Shown here piece by piece: positions 33,440 to 44,114 of a DNA stretch of 64,000 nucleotides. Under the pieces are notes generated by a model, which was given only the letters and a program-made list of their open reading frames with translations, was not told the origin of the DNA and did not search any database. Made by a program: the position numbers and the translations under genes. The stretch covers positions 92,735,169-92,799,168 of the forward strand of contig CM041292.1 in assembly GCA_023052935.1 (NCBI GenBank). Direction: 5' to 3'. Positions within the stretch are counted from its first letter, which is position 1. Each line of letters opens with the position of its first letter. This DNA comes from Piezodorus guildinii. Its lineage: Eukaryota > Arthropoda > Insecta > Hemiptera > Pentatomidae.

Positions 33440-34725
33440 TGGTAAATATATAATATTTACATTTATAGATAAAATTATTGATTACGAGAAAGACCTAAGC
33501 TATGGGGCTTCGACAATATTTATAATCTTCTACTTTTTTTTTTTTTTTGTCCGTGGTACACAATGTACATCTAGATTACGAATCCTGAATTTGTTTTAGC
33601 GTGCAAAAAGATTATTAATGTATTTCCTTAAGTCAATTTAAATATTTGATATAGAATTGTATCATAGTATATATTTATACATTTCTTACCACAACTAGTT
33701 TTGCAATAGTTCAGAACAACAAAATTAAAGGTACTTTAGAACCAGAAATTTTAGTTTTTCGTTTATGTTTTATATTTATACATAGTCGAAGGAATCTCAA
33801 AATGTCTTTAATTTTTTTTCTTATTTGTTTGATTGACAAGAGTAGTGCGATGAGAAAATTTCCAAAAATGAATGAGGTTGGATTCTAGAGTTATAATAGT
33901 GTAAGCTAAAGACACAAGTTAATTTGATGTGAAAAAAATTTATATAACATAAAAGTAACTAAATAATAAACTAAAAACTTGATTTTTTTTAAATGTATGC
34001 AATAAAAATTCTGGTTCCTAAGTGCCTTAATTGTTTTTCTTCAGAAGTAATTTACTAGTGGTTATAAATGTATTAATATAAACTACAATACAATATAATA
34101 ATCAACTAAAGGAGAAAACTTAATTAATATTATTCATGGAGAAAAGCGCAAAATTTCATGAAGATTGAAGAAAACCCTAAAGCATAAGTCATAGAAACAT
34201 ATATTTGTTGTGCCGAGGTCTTCGTTGGTTTCGTTACCGACGTCGAAAACATTTACCATTACTTTTGATCGTAAAGATTTCGGAAAAATAAATAAGTATT
34301 CTTATTTCAAGTTTTTTAATGAACGCTGCACCAACCAACAATCCCTTCGATATGATCATATTGAAAGTTTAATCAAGCCTCTACAATCACTTTTGTCACT
34401 AAAAATAAGGTTAAAAATTAATTTAATTCAGTGAAGTATGCAAAAATTGTGTATGATCCGCGCACTAGATTTTATATTAGAGAAAAAAAACTGTGTTTGT
34501 GCATATAATGATTTTCGAAAAAATAATGAAATGTATTTAAGTTTAACGAATGCGGGCAGGAAAAATAATTTGACAATTTTTTGTTGGGTCTCCATTGATT
34601 GAAATTCGATTACGAAAACAATTTAAAATTATTTCGGATTCAGAATATTCTTTCGCCGGGTATGTTTCACTATTGAAATATTATCATCATTAGCTTTCAT
34701 AGCATTTTCCTCATTGCAGTGTGCC
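33440..34725. other. AT-rich stretch with an R1-like inverted pair
   Basis: No gene seen. AACAAAATTAAAGGTACTTT then AGAACCAGAAATTTT at 33719-33753 matches the R1 interior. Its diverged reverse complement lies at about 33995-34036, giving a 320-base structure with inverted ends. The 74-codon frame at 34210-34434 has no known domain. Confidence 0.35.
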
Positions 34726-34729
34726 TTAC

Positions 34730-34995
34730 TTGGTCCTGAGTTCAACGGACAGCTAACGGCCGCGTGCCTTCAAACTGTGACTCCGCTGTGACTCCACAGT
34801 TATGGACTCGTGACGAGAGGTCACCCGTGACCAGTACCCACCCCAAAGCAGAAGAAGCTGCCGATCTGTCACCTCTCCCTTTTCACAGACCAGTAATTCC
34901 CTCATCTCATTGCTGGTCTCCTCAGTCCAACTGTCGGACATTAAACCCTCTTCTTTAGTGTTAATCGCTTTCTTTTATCGGGTCCCCGGTCACAG
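34730..34995. other. GC-richer noncoding island
   Basis: It contains CTAACGGCCGCGTG, a repeated TGTGACTCC (34779, 34789) and GGTCACCCGTGACC, a near-perfect inverted repeat. Two antisense frames of about 63 codons show no domain. Candidate regulatory element. Confidence 0.28.
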
Positions 34996-34999
34996 TTTT

Positions 35000-35318
35000 T
35001 GACTACAGGAAGATAAGAAAAAACGGAGAGCACCAGCTTGATCATTATATGAGACTAAGTCCAGAACTTATAATCAGTATATTTCTAACCTACTTAATTA
35101 CATTGTTTTTTCTCGAATCGTGAAATTAGTGAATGCTTAAAACACAGTTTAAGATACCTTACACCATAAATACATGAAATGAATTCTGAAAATGTTATAA
35201 AATCAAACTTATGTTAAAAAAAAAAATAATCTTCCTATGCTAGACCTCTATCATTCCAATCATGAAACTAATTAGGAAACATAAGGGTTTGCCGAAGCAT
35301 AATCCAATACTGTATTTT
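35000..35318. other. AT-rich stretch, no gene seen
   Basis: Nothing assigned. Confidence 0.4.
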
Positions 35319-35320
35319 AA

Positions 35321-35795
35321 TCTATAATAATATAAAGCTGAAGAATTTGTTTGAACTTGCTAATCTCAGAAACAAATGGTTTGAATTGAAAGATTCTTTT
35401 TGTTTTGTATATTCCATTTATCGAGGAAGTGTATATGCTATATGACATCACGCTGGGACCAATAGGAGTGAAGAATCAGTGGATAACGGAATTTAACCTC
35501 GCATCCCAATGATTCCAAATGATTTACCTTTTAATTTTAAAATAATTCAATTTCCTGTTAATTTATCTTTTGCCGTAACAACTATAAATAATTATAAATC
35601 AGTATGTTATTCCGCCACAAGAAAATAAAACTAAAAATGTTTGGTTGTTATATTTTATTGGCACAAAACATCTCGGTCATCAGTGAAACAATGTCGTTTA
35701 CCCATTGGTACTTTAAAATATATTCATTCAAATACTTCTCAATAAGGATCATAATAACAGTAATTGACGCAGACGAAGTCGCGGGCAATAGCTAG
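35321..35795 (+). mobile_element. Non-autonomous Helitron with helicase remnant
   Basis: It starts TCTATAATAATATAAAGCTG and ends TCGCGGGCAATAGCTAG followed by T, the 5'-TC and CTAG-3' ends expected for Helitrons, with A before and T after. A small GAC-GAA-GTC hairpin sits upstream of the 3' end. Inside, 'catcccaatgattccaaatg', 'ttttaaaataattcaatttc' and a 'tttgccgtaac' block match the helicase C-terminal region of the Helitron at 56.66-56.99 kb (minus strand). That region encodes the IPMIP / LQFPV / FAVTI segment of the PIF1-like helicase. At 475 bases it keeps both ends and a piece of the parent gene, and cannot move alone. Confidence 0.75.
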
Positions 35796-35799
35796 TTTT

Positions 35800-37115
35800 A
35801 GAATGATTTCTAAATGCACAAGAATCAAATCGTAATGTACACGGACATTTTTATTTCAAATTGGATATGATAAATTATGAGGCTTAATTCTATGCTGGTA
35901 CAGTTGGGCTACTCTACATATAGTTCATTTGAACCAAATTGACATTTAAATGTATGTTTCACTTTTAATTATTAAAAAAACTCATCACTTTGACGTTTTT
36001 ACATGGTGCGAAAAAATGAATGTTAAACAGACGTCGGAATAATGAGGATGATGTACGAGTCTACAGGAAATGTAGGAGCACACTCCGCGAACTATCGGAA
36101 ACTTAATTATTTTAGCAAAAAAAATTGTTAAGCGTCAAATTCTCGGTAAAATACTCGTATACTATGAAAATTCACTGATTTAAACGTAAAGTATTATTTC
36201 ATATTTCATTATTATTGTTTTATAAAATAAATTATTCAGAAATAATATTTTCTTCTCATGTAATAAACAAGATTCCAATTTCGCTGCAATAAGCTGACTA
36301 TTATTTTGAATAAGGTCATTGATTTTTTTTTCATTTTATGTTGTAAATTTAGATTTATTCATCTTTGTACAATAAAATGAAAAAATATATTTTATCACTT
36401 ACCTTAAAATTATATAGGGCAGTGTTAATTCTAAAAAAAAAACAAAAAAAAACAATATCATTCTTTATTTAGATATTCTACTAAGTTGTAAATCAATTGT
36501 AAGTTGTATTTATTTATAATTAATTTTACTTACATTTTATTTATTATAATCACCACATGTAGTCCAGAAATATGGTACGGGGAATCGTTACTTTTAAAGA
36601 GGAAGCGGCATAATTGTAGGGGTGTGCTGGTATGGTATGTCAGAATACCAAATTATTTGATTTTTTTTTCTGAATCGTCTCAGATTAATTTCATAGTTCT
36701 ATTAATCTTTACTTTAAGCTCAAATATTTTAGATGATTTCTGATTTTTTTATTTCTATAAATAAAACAAATGTCATATTCCAAAACTTAGATACTTTTTT
36801 TATTAGTCTAGATTAGACTTCTCATGTTTTGTGGAAATAAATGTATGTTGAGCTTAGAATTCCAATGCTATCCAATGGTAAATTATTGAACTCACCAGCA
36901 AATTTCTTAGTCGGTTCTGTTCTTGGAATCCCTCTAATAAACTTCAATATCCTTTTGGCGTATCAACATCTTCTTTTGCTGTAATTTTGATTGTTAAACA
37001 TTCATAAATGATTTCATTTTTCTTAGGATCACTGATTCTCCTTAGCAGCATTGTTGCGGTTCCAAAGAAACCAGCAAAGTATGAGAACAAATCTTAATAT
37101 GCAGACCCCGTTTTC
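35800..37115. other. AT-rich stretch, no gene seen
   Basis: The 79-codon frame at 36504-36743 is a hydrophobic chance frame. Nothing else assigned. Confidence 0.45.
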
Positions 37116-37119
37116 TCAT

Positions 37120-37400
37120 AACTCACCTCGATCCTTGGTCTCCACGTAATCCCGCTACCCAAGAAGCCTTCCACACCTGACGTCAGATCAGATGTTACCT
37201 GAAGAGCGGAAGGCGGTCGGATGAAAGCGAACTAGCAGAAAGTTGCAAAAGCCACTGGATCGGGTGGTGTTTTCGTGGAAGTAGGGACAAGTCCCTGAAT
37301 CCCAATGCGAGGGCTTGCACAACGGATCCACTTAGGTCGCTTTGAACGGCGCCGCGCTGCATCTCATCATTTCTGGACCGAACCTTCACAGCTCGTAAGA
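37120..37400. other. GC-richer noncoding island
   Basis: It includes ACCTGACGTCAGATCAGATG (a CRE-like TGACGTCA), GAACGGCGCCGCGC and a 64-codon minus-strand frame without known domain. Candidate regulatory element. Confidence 0.28.
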
Positions 37401-37404
37401 ATGA

Positions 37405-38015
37405 TAATTACTTTAGGTAAGATCGTCATGTAGGGTAGAATTAATGATAATTGGTCTAAGGAAAAGGTTTTATATTTTACGAAAACAAATGTGGATACTC
37501 CCAATGCCAAAACTATTAAAAACGGTCCGTTTACAGGAAGATTTGTTGGAATTTGTCATTTGTTTTTCTGAACTGTTTAAGTTGTGATATTTTTTCTAGA
37601 TAGTAGTCAGCTTAGATTTAACAGATACCCAACAATTTTAGGTGCTAAAATAATTCCTTACTCATCAAAGCTAGAGGCTCTTGACCCTACAGAATGATTC
37701 TCATAAGAGTAATTTAAAACTGTTAAACCGAATGTCGCAAAATTAAAGGACAACTAGCTAGTCATTTAATTTTGTGTCAATTAACAAACGTTTATGCTAT
37801 AAATGCAATGCGTTCAACGAATAAGTTGTTACTTAATGACAACTGTTAATTTTAGTCGGTTAAATTTAAAATAACCATTAGATTTCGGAAAATTCTTAGC
37901 TTTTAAAAATTTTCATTCTATATCTTTTACGACATGAATGTGAATTAATCCCATTCATGAACGAAGATTACACCTGTAACACGTTATCACTTGGCCGCAT
38001 AGTGTGGTATCCTAT
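37405..38015. other. AT-rich stretch, no gene seen
   Basis: Nothing assigned. Confidence 0.4.
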
Positions 38016-38019
38016 TTAT

Positions 38020-38200
38020 TCAAAATCGGGATTCTCAATGATCAGTTATAGGGTAGGGTCATTACTTCCTACGCCTATTTTCGTGAGTGGCAACCAGTTG
38101 GCTGATAGTCCTCCAAGTCCACCCGGGACTGGTATTCGGAATCACATCCTTTGGCATGGCAGACTAGCGTGCTATCCACACACACTACCGTGGATTTTCC
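38020..38200 (-). mobile_element. tRNA-derived SINE, family A (diverged copy)
   Basis: 'acttcctacgcctattttcg', 'gagtggcaaccagttggctg' and the 'gactagcgtgctatccac' head match the minus-strand SINE at 30.5 kb. Its tail is lost. The 87-codon plus-strand frame here is a chance frame. Confidence 0.6.
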
Positions 38201-38344
38201 TTGAGTCATTTAGGTTTTAGAAATAATCTTTTAATTTAATAGAGAATCCATGGGTGAAATAACGATTCCATTGTAAAAATTGAGTCTAAAATGTATAGAT
38301 TAATATAAACCAAGTTGAGATTATCGTCTCTGCAACGAAAACGT

Positions 38345-39470
38345 TATTATACCAAAGGAATTGTAGATCAAATCTGTCAATGGGCAAATAATAACAAACT
38401 GCAGCGAAACTAAAGCAATCCTCATCGGCTCCAAACCAACCTTGAACTCCCTTCCATACTACCCGTTGCTCTTTCTTAATAAAATCCCTATTCCTTTCCA
38501 GAAAACTGTTAAAAATCTTGGAGTTACCTTATCCAAAACCTATTCTGGAATAACCATGTATCCGAAATATCCCGAAAATCCATTTCCATACTCAAACAGC
38601 TCTATAGATTCCGTGAATCCTTACCTTTAAAAACCCGTCAGCTACTTGTTTCCTCTACTATCTTCCCAAACTTTGACTACGGCTGCCTGGTGTACGGGGG
38701 ACTAACTGATGAACTAGAAATAAAATTAAAACGACTTATGAATTGTTTTATCAGATTCATTTTCGGAGCCAGTAGACGTGATCATATTTCTGGTTATTAT
38801 TATTATTATTTCACAGCGCTGCAACCCGGTCACGGTCTTGGCCTCCTCCAATCATCACGATCTTGAGCCGATGCATCCAGCTCCTAACTCCCAACAACAT
38901 GCGAGCGTCCGCCGCCACATTCTGGTTATTATACCATCTTAAAATGGCTCTATCTTCCTGTTCGACGACAATATTTCCTTGGTCCCTACTTATTCCAAAC
39001 TCAAAAAAATAGAAAACCTTCCTACATAATAGAGCTCCTCACCCTCCGATCTGATATCCATTCGTTAAATACTAGAACCCGATCAATAATTTTTTATACC
39101 CCATTACATAAAACTGCATCCTTCCACAAATCGTTTCTCGTTCGTTCCTCATCCTTCTGGAATTCGTTGCCCATCTCCATTCGTAAAGCCATCTTCCACT
39201 ACATATTCACATCTCAATCTTCCGTTGCAATGTAAAACATAGATATATATAGTATAAATTTGCCAAGATTTACAGATATAATGAATATTTGATCCTTTAC
39301 ATGTATACTTATTTTTTTCTTTTATATTCATATTTTTATATATAAATATTTTTTTATACATATTTTCTTTAAGTTACTAGACTATAAGAAATTCTTTCTG
39401 TTCATTGATCATTATTCTAAGGGGACTTGATCCCAGAGTAAAAAAAAATTTCATTTCATTTTCATTTCAA
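38345..39470 (+). mobile_element. LINE, family 3, 3' part, interrupted
   Basis: Plus-strand frames encode KNLGVTLSKT, then QLYRFRESLPLKTRQLLVSS, FPNFDYGCLVYGGLTDELEI, KLKRLMNCFIRFIFGASRRD and, after a nested insertion at 38801-38919, FLGPYLFQT, ELLTLRSD and FLVRSSSFWNSLPISIRKAI. 'FDYGC.VYG.L..EL..KLKRL.N..IRFIF' and 'W.SLP..IR' are the C-terminal signature shared with 26.6 kb. The 3' end TTATTCTAAGGGGACTTGAT then CCCAGAGTA matches the family 3 tail. Frameshifted. Confidence 0.75.
38801..38919 (-). mobile_element. Short RTE-like insertion with 13-bp target duplication
   Basis: TTCTGGTTATTAT occurs at 38788-38800 and again at 38920-38932, flanking 119 bases that the LINE lacks. On the minus strand the insert ends in ATAATAATA, an AAT tail. 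A frame there reads ELDASAQDRDDWRRPRP then stop, like the C-terminus of RTE proteins (A.DR..WR). It is a 5'-truncated RTE copy or an RTE-driven SINE. Confidence 0.7.
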
Positions 39471-39474
39471 AGGA

Positions 39475-40095
39475 ATCTCCATTTTGGTGGATTCGCAGAG
39501 AGGAGACAAAATGTTTCTTCTATCAAAATAACTACTGTACAGAATTATGATAATATAATATTGCTTAATTTCAAATTCTACAGAATATACTAAATACTTA
39601 CTAGTACCAATTTTTTGTTTTTAATTTATTTTATTAAGAGATAATACAATATGCCACCTTCTGGGGCATATTACAGATAGAATAAATCATTCTGTACCAA
39701 ATTTGAGATAAAATTGAGCAAAATGGCAATAAGTTGTTGTTACTATACGTTCATTTCTACTTCGACTATTACGAAAAAAGCAGTATGGGTTATTTTTCAA
39801 TAGAGCAAACCACTTTTACCATTGTGGGAAGAAATGAAAAGTTAAAGGAAAATGCATTTTGAAGGCTTCTATGAAGTTAGCGAGAACGGCGAATCTCATA
39901 AATTCCCTCCTCTAAAACACCTTAAAATATTTTTCCGCTACTGTCTGATCGCTGATTTGTTCTCTCTTTTGGCATATGGATGAATGTGGATAATAGAGTA
40001 CGAAATTTCTCGAATGAATAATATGTACATGACATTGAACGTTAGAACGGTGTAAAATCGACATACTTGTTTTGTATAGCGCCTATCCAACATAA
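39475..40095. other. AT-rich stretch, possible LINE 3' end
   Basis: Around 39635-39690, TTATTTTATTAAGAGATAAT then ACAATATGCC resembles the 3' end of a minus-strand LINE. No coding part seen. Confidence 0.3.
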
Positions 40096-40099
40096 TCCA

Positions 40100-40295
40100 G
40101 AGAAGGCAATCTCAACGTGACGAACACATTGAAATGAATTGAATGGATATTCATTACCAAGGAGGATTGTGAGGCTCATATTTCATGCGGCGCTGCCCAC
40201 GTGAGGCAGGTCCACGGGCCACCTCCGCACGCCCCCTCGCCCCACATTAATTTCTGTAATCGCCAATCTCCTCAACGGCTAATTAATTACCATGT
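40100..40295. other. GC-richer noncoding island
   Basis: GCGGCGCTGCCCACGTGAGG, CCACCTCCGCACGCCCCC and GGCTAATTAATTACCATG stand out. No frame crosses it. E-box (CACGTG) and homeodomain (TAATTAATTA) sites in one compact block. Among the best regulatory candidates of the window. Confidence 0.35.
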
Positions 40296-40381
40296 GATAC
40301 CGATCTATCTTTAAATATAGAAATTAACAATATTAGCTTTTGTCTGTCGGAGAGAGAAAAATAACAAGAGAACACACACAA

Positions 40382-40408
40382 ATATATATATATATATATA
40401 TATATATT
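40382..40408. repeat. (AT)n microsatellite
   Basis: About 13 AT units. Confidence 0.9.
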
Positions 40409-40519
40409 TTAGTTTTTGTTCCAAGTATGTAAATTATTATTATTTTTTTTTTTTTTAATTTTTCAGGAAGAGAAATATTTAAATAATGTATTTCCCTTAA
40501 TTATACTTTAAAAAAAAAA

Positions 40520-40632
40520 AATGTTTCAGTCTTGATAATGGGGAAAGAACCCTGAAACGTTGAAAACGATGTAAAAAATTATAAAATAAAATAAATACAT
40601 AATAACAGGAAGTTGGGTGTGCTTGTTTAAGT
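40520..40632 (+). ncRNA. Hammerhead-like motif, type B (copy 2)
   Basis: AATGTTTCAGTCTTGATAA, then TGGG/CCC hairpin and GAAACGTTG. AATGT before T could pair with ACGTT in GAAACGTT, as expected for stem III of an open-III hammerhead. The unit ends GGAAGTTGGGTGTGCTTG then TTTAAG, as at 21.3 kb. The core is degenerate (CTTGATAA for CTGATGA). Confidence 0.4.
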
Positions 40633-40734
40633 GTGTAAATTAATATATTCCAATTATATTTCTTGAAGCATGAAAATCAAATGATTAAAATGAAAAGACT
40701 GGGTTTTTTTTTATAGAGAGCATTTAATTGGGGA

Positions 40735-41452
40735 TTTCGTGACACATCATCTTAACATCTATAAAATAAATTCCAAGAAATCCCACCAAATAATCTTTAC
40801 CTTATGTCTTAAGCCAATGACATCCTGTCCTACAGTATCGTTTTATAATATTCCAGTTGTACCTGTCGAACAGATCCGCTACCTAGGACTCCTACTTTAC
40901 AAACGTCTCACATGGAATCCGCACACAAGACTGAAACGACCAGAAACTGCTCGCCGCTTTCGATTACTTCAACACTTACTAGACAGACGCTCAAACTTAA
41001 CTACAAAAGGCTCATCTACATGACCATCATAAGGCCTATATGGACTTACAGAGTTGAGCTTTGGGGCTCTACTAAACCATCGAATTCTTCCCGTATCCAA
41101 TCCTTACAGTCCAAAATCCTCAACGCTCCTTACTTTGTCACAAATAAATTCATCCATAAAGACCTAAATGTTCCATATGTTGCTGATTTTTCCCAACCAA
41201 ATATCAATCCTTCTATGACAAACTCTATTCCCACCCAACTCACTAGTTTCGACCCTTGCTTCCTCTTCCATTCCTGATAATCCTTCGAGGCGTCTGAAAA
41301 GAAGATGGCCTCGAGAGCTTCTAGTTTAAAATAGTTACTGGAGTGCTACCGTTGGGTTGTTCCTCTACAAGTCTGTCTCATGTGATTTTTCTTTTAGCAT
41401 ATTTACTTGTTATATTATAAATTACACATGTAAATTTCAATAAATAAATATT
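40735..41452 (+). mobile_element. Jockey-like LINE, family 2, reference copy
   Basis: Plus strand, two frames. The first (40739-41023) encodes HHLNIYKINSKKSHQIIFTL, then VEQIRYLGLLLYKRLTWNPH. After a one-base change of frame the second (40912-41277) encodes NYKRLIYMTIIRPIWTYRVE, LWGSTKPSNSSRIQSLQSKI, NAPYFVTNKFIHKDLNVPYV and ends before a broken PRRLKRRWPREL end near 41.28-41.32 kb. Motif order is that of Jockey-clade reverse transcriptases after the catalytic core. The 3' region ends with AATAAATAAATA. Truncated at the 5' side. Confidence 0.85.
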
Positions 41453-41454
41453 TA

Positions 41455-41845
41455 AAAAATCTATAAAACAAAACAAATGACTATAGTTTTGACAGAGTTT
41501 GGCATCCAGTACTGCTTTACAAAATTCACCAATCACTCTCTCCCCTAAAGTATTTCTTATTTATCTGTTCCTAATTAACTGATATAGCTTTTCTAGTTAC
41601 CCATAATCCAGGTTAACTATGAACAACGATCCTGTTGCTGCATTCCAAATTCTACAGAACGACCTATTAGCCATTGAAGAATTGTTGTTTTCCCCCCTTT
41701 TGAATATCATTTAATGACCAAGGAAGATTCTGGGGAAAATAGTGTGGATGGCGTTCAAAAACACTAAATATGAAATTTACACAAACCATTTATTGTTTTT
41801 CTAATGTTTATCCGAAATTGTGAGTTATCATCTGTTTTTTGTTTT
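41455..41845. other. AT-rich stretch, no gene seen
   Basis: Nothing assigned. Confidence 0.4.
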
Positions 41846-41849
41846 TTTA

Positions 41850-41926
41850 GGAAAGGCATTTCGGGAAAGACCGAGTCGAAACGATGAAAAAACAATGATT
41901 ATTTATAAATTACTTCATCGTTTCTC
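41850..41926 (+). ncRNA. Hammerhead-like variant, closed hairpin
   Basis: TTTCGGGAAAGACCGAGTCG leads into GAAACGATGAA (41878-41888), whose exact inverse TTCATCGTTTC follows at 41914-41924. GAAAC with a closed long stem and a following GTTTC would fit the stem III closed topology, but a CTGATGA core is not seen. Low confidence. Confidence 0.2.
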
Positions 41927-41929
41927 TTT

Positions 41930-42510
41930 TTTTACAGCTACCAGGACTATACCTCCCGACTGTATTGCTTCTTTTGGAAGTGATTAAAAAAAAATGTGCG
42001 AATATGGAAGAATTTAGTGATTAACTAAAGGAGAATACATTGGTTACAATATATTTTATAGTAATATCTTGGTGACGTGTAAACCGAAAAACACAACCCT
42101 CGTTTGTGTATCACTTATCAGCTAATAAATTACAGTAAGATATTTCGAACTCCTTGATAAATGGAAAATGTAATGGAAATGTACTTTGCTTGCTAAAATT
42201 TACTTAATGTGACGACTTGCTATGTTTATTACCAGGAAAACCTCCTTAAATAAGAGGGATCTATCGTCGGTTGTGTTCCCAGTCCTGGTGAGTTGAGTGG
42301 AGGATGTACAAGCTGGCCTTCGGATAGCTACGTATTTGGAAGTCCACTGCCATCGCAATTTGCATAGAGCTGCCAACACCAACCAGATAAACTGTAATAC
42401 CAACTAAGGATAAGTGGCTTCTCGCTTTGAAAATTGTACCGAGAACCGCGAAACTTTAAATAAACAAGGGTGGTTCTGATACTCCAGCATGAAAAATTGA
42501 AATGTATAAG
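41930..42510. other. AT-rich stretch, no gene seen
   Basis: Two short minus-strand frames near 42200-42528 show no domain. Confidence 0.35.
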
Positions 42511-42514
42511 TATA

Positions 42515-42665
42515 AATGAAAGTACCATTTCACCATTTTTTGGACATCGCAGTATCTCAAAAATGTCTGTAGTTTCCTGGGGGCTTCTATCTAAATTTGC
42601 AATTAAGGCTGGGTTTTAAAGATTCGTTCTCTTAAGTGGTTGAAAATTAAAAATGTTCCACGAAA
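42515..42665 (+). repeat. R3 dispersed repeat (copy a)
   Basis: CGCAGTATCTCAAAAATG, then TTGCAATTAAGGCTGGGTTT and TCTTAAGTGGTTGAAAA match 53575-53830. GTACCATTTCAC and AAGGCTGGGTTT match the minus strand of 60540-60760. Noncoding. Confidence 0.5.
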
Positions 42666-42904
42666 GGAAAAAAGAATCACTGAAACTGGTTAAGAACTAA
42701 CAGAAATATAGCGTTTTGAAATCAGCAGCAGTGATGTGTTACTATCCTTTGAATTATTCCTTTTCATATTACTTAATTTCCTATCAACAGCTATATAAAC
42801 CGTTATTCTCTGATATTGCTTTTTGGAAATAAACCATTGTGTAATAATTTGCAGATTTTTAAAAATGATTTTAAGTTGCTCAAAGGTGTTCGGATTTTAG
42901 ATTT

Positions 42905-43040
42905 TTTTGTTTATTATTTAACGGCTCTTATACTACTATGGGAGTCCTAAATTTTGCTATTCCTTGTTTTAATTAGGATATGGATATATAAGGAGTACCT
43001 GACATAGCACAGGTTTGGAACCACATTTTTAAATCCCCGC
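42905..43040 (-). mobile_element. tRNA-derived SINE, family C (fragment)
   Basis: The minus strand has GGTTCCAAACCTGTG as B-box region, then GCAAAATTTAGGACTCCCAT and a CGTTAAATAATAAAC tail, as in the family C copies at 9.0 and 45.4 kb. Confidence 0.6.
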
Positions 43041-43084
43041 TACTTAAACTTTTATTAAACATACTACTATTTCTGCAGTGAACA

Positions 43085-43135
43085 GTTCTGACGGAATGTA
43101 TATAAGCAGCTTATTAGCTACGAAACATGTAAATT
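43085..43135 (+). ncRNA. Hammerhead-like variant, degenerate
   Basis: TTCTGACGGAATG, an AGC..GCT-type hairpin region and TACGAAACATG resemble CTGANGA - stem II - GAAAC. No partner strand for stem III is visible. Confidence 0.15.
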
Positions 43136-43384
43136 AAGGGAGATTAAGAAACTTTTTTTTTTACATATCGAAAAATTTTCTCAAATTCCGCTAGTTAAAA
43201 AATAATGAATCTTTTATGAGAGATTGAAATTGTTTTTTGTATCAGTACTAGTAGATGTATTATTTACATACATTTTTCAAATCCGTTGACGTTTAAAAGA
43301 AACTAGTATACGAGTGTAAAAGGTATGAGAACTCGATATAGCAATGCTCGATTGAAATCTTAAGGTGATTCGGAAAGCAAGTGA

Positions 43385-43810
43385 CAGCAAAATGAGGTAG
43401 GGGACCGCACTGCCGGCACTTCGTATGTTAACAGTGCAATATGGCTAAGTGGAGAAAGTGCATTATAGCAGCTGATAGAAGAAGTCGCCGCCGCTTATGC
43501 TGATTAGACTGAAAGCGTGTCCATCACTACGCATCTCCTTGCCATTCCTTGCACGCCACCGTGATTCCCATCGGCTCACTCTTCTTCTTGTTGTTCCCTT
43601 GCCCAGCGCTGACGTGTCCAGCTATGTCCGGTTCCATGGTCAAGGCGAAACCGCGACACAGCGGCCTTCAGTTCTCAGCCAGTCATCTCACCGCAAAGCA
43701 CGATTTGTAGTCAAGCCCTACCGTCTTAACCCTAAGTCTACCGATTCATCTCTGGGTTCTTTTGCGGAATTCTTGAAGATCAACATCTACGATGTACGGC
43801 GCTGAAAATA
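43385..43810. other. GC-richer island with unrecognised 102-codon frame
   Basis: The longest richer island outside mobile elements. A plus-strand frame (43497-43805) of 102 codons runs through it and ends with an SSLGSFAEFLKINIYDVRR-like tail. I do not recognise it. No splice-site pattern or second exon could be tied to it. It could be an exon, a chance frame in a regulatory island or part of an unknown element. Confidence 0.25.
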
Positions 43811-44067
43811 ACGTGCTGTAGCCATGACTACTCCTGTATTAAATAAAAATTGGCTTTATAATTTTCATTATACATTATAATTTTCATAAGTAGTTTATTT
43901 CCTTTTGATGAAGGTATAAGAGCGATTTCTCTCCTCTCACCCAGAGATACCAATCTATTAAAATCAAAGTCATACTTTATTTTATTTATGGAGATATTGG
44001 TTTTATTATAGTTGGTTGATGGAGCGGTCATCAAGAAAAAACACTAAAAAATAAAGTTATTTTATTC

Positions 44068-44112
44068 TGTACCGACATTTCGGCCTGCATTGTAAGCCTT
44101 CGTCAAGGTTAA
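44068..44112 (-). ncRNA. Hammerhead-like variant on the minus strand
   Basis: Read on the minus strand: CTTGACGAAGGC, 8 bases, AGGCCGAAATGTCGGTAC, then AGAATAAAATAAC. The order core - GGC/GCC stem - GAAA and the AATAAA that follows resemble the type A copies. No matching upstream strand of stem III was found. Confidence 0.25.
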
Positions 44113-44114
44113 GA

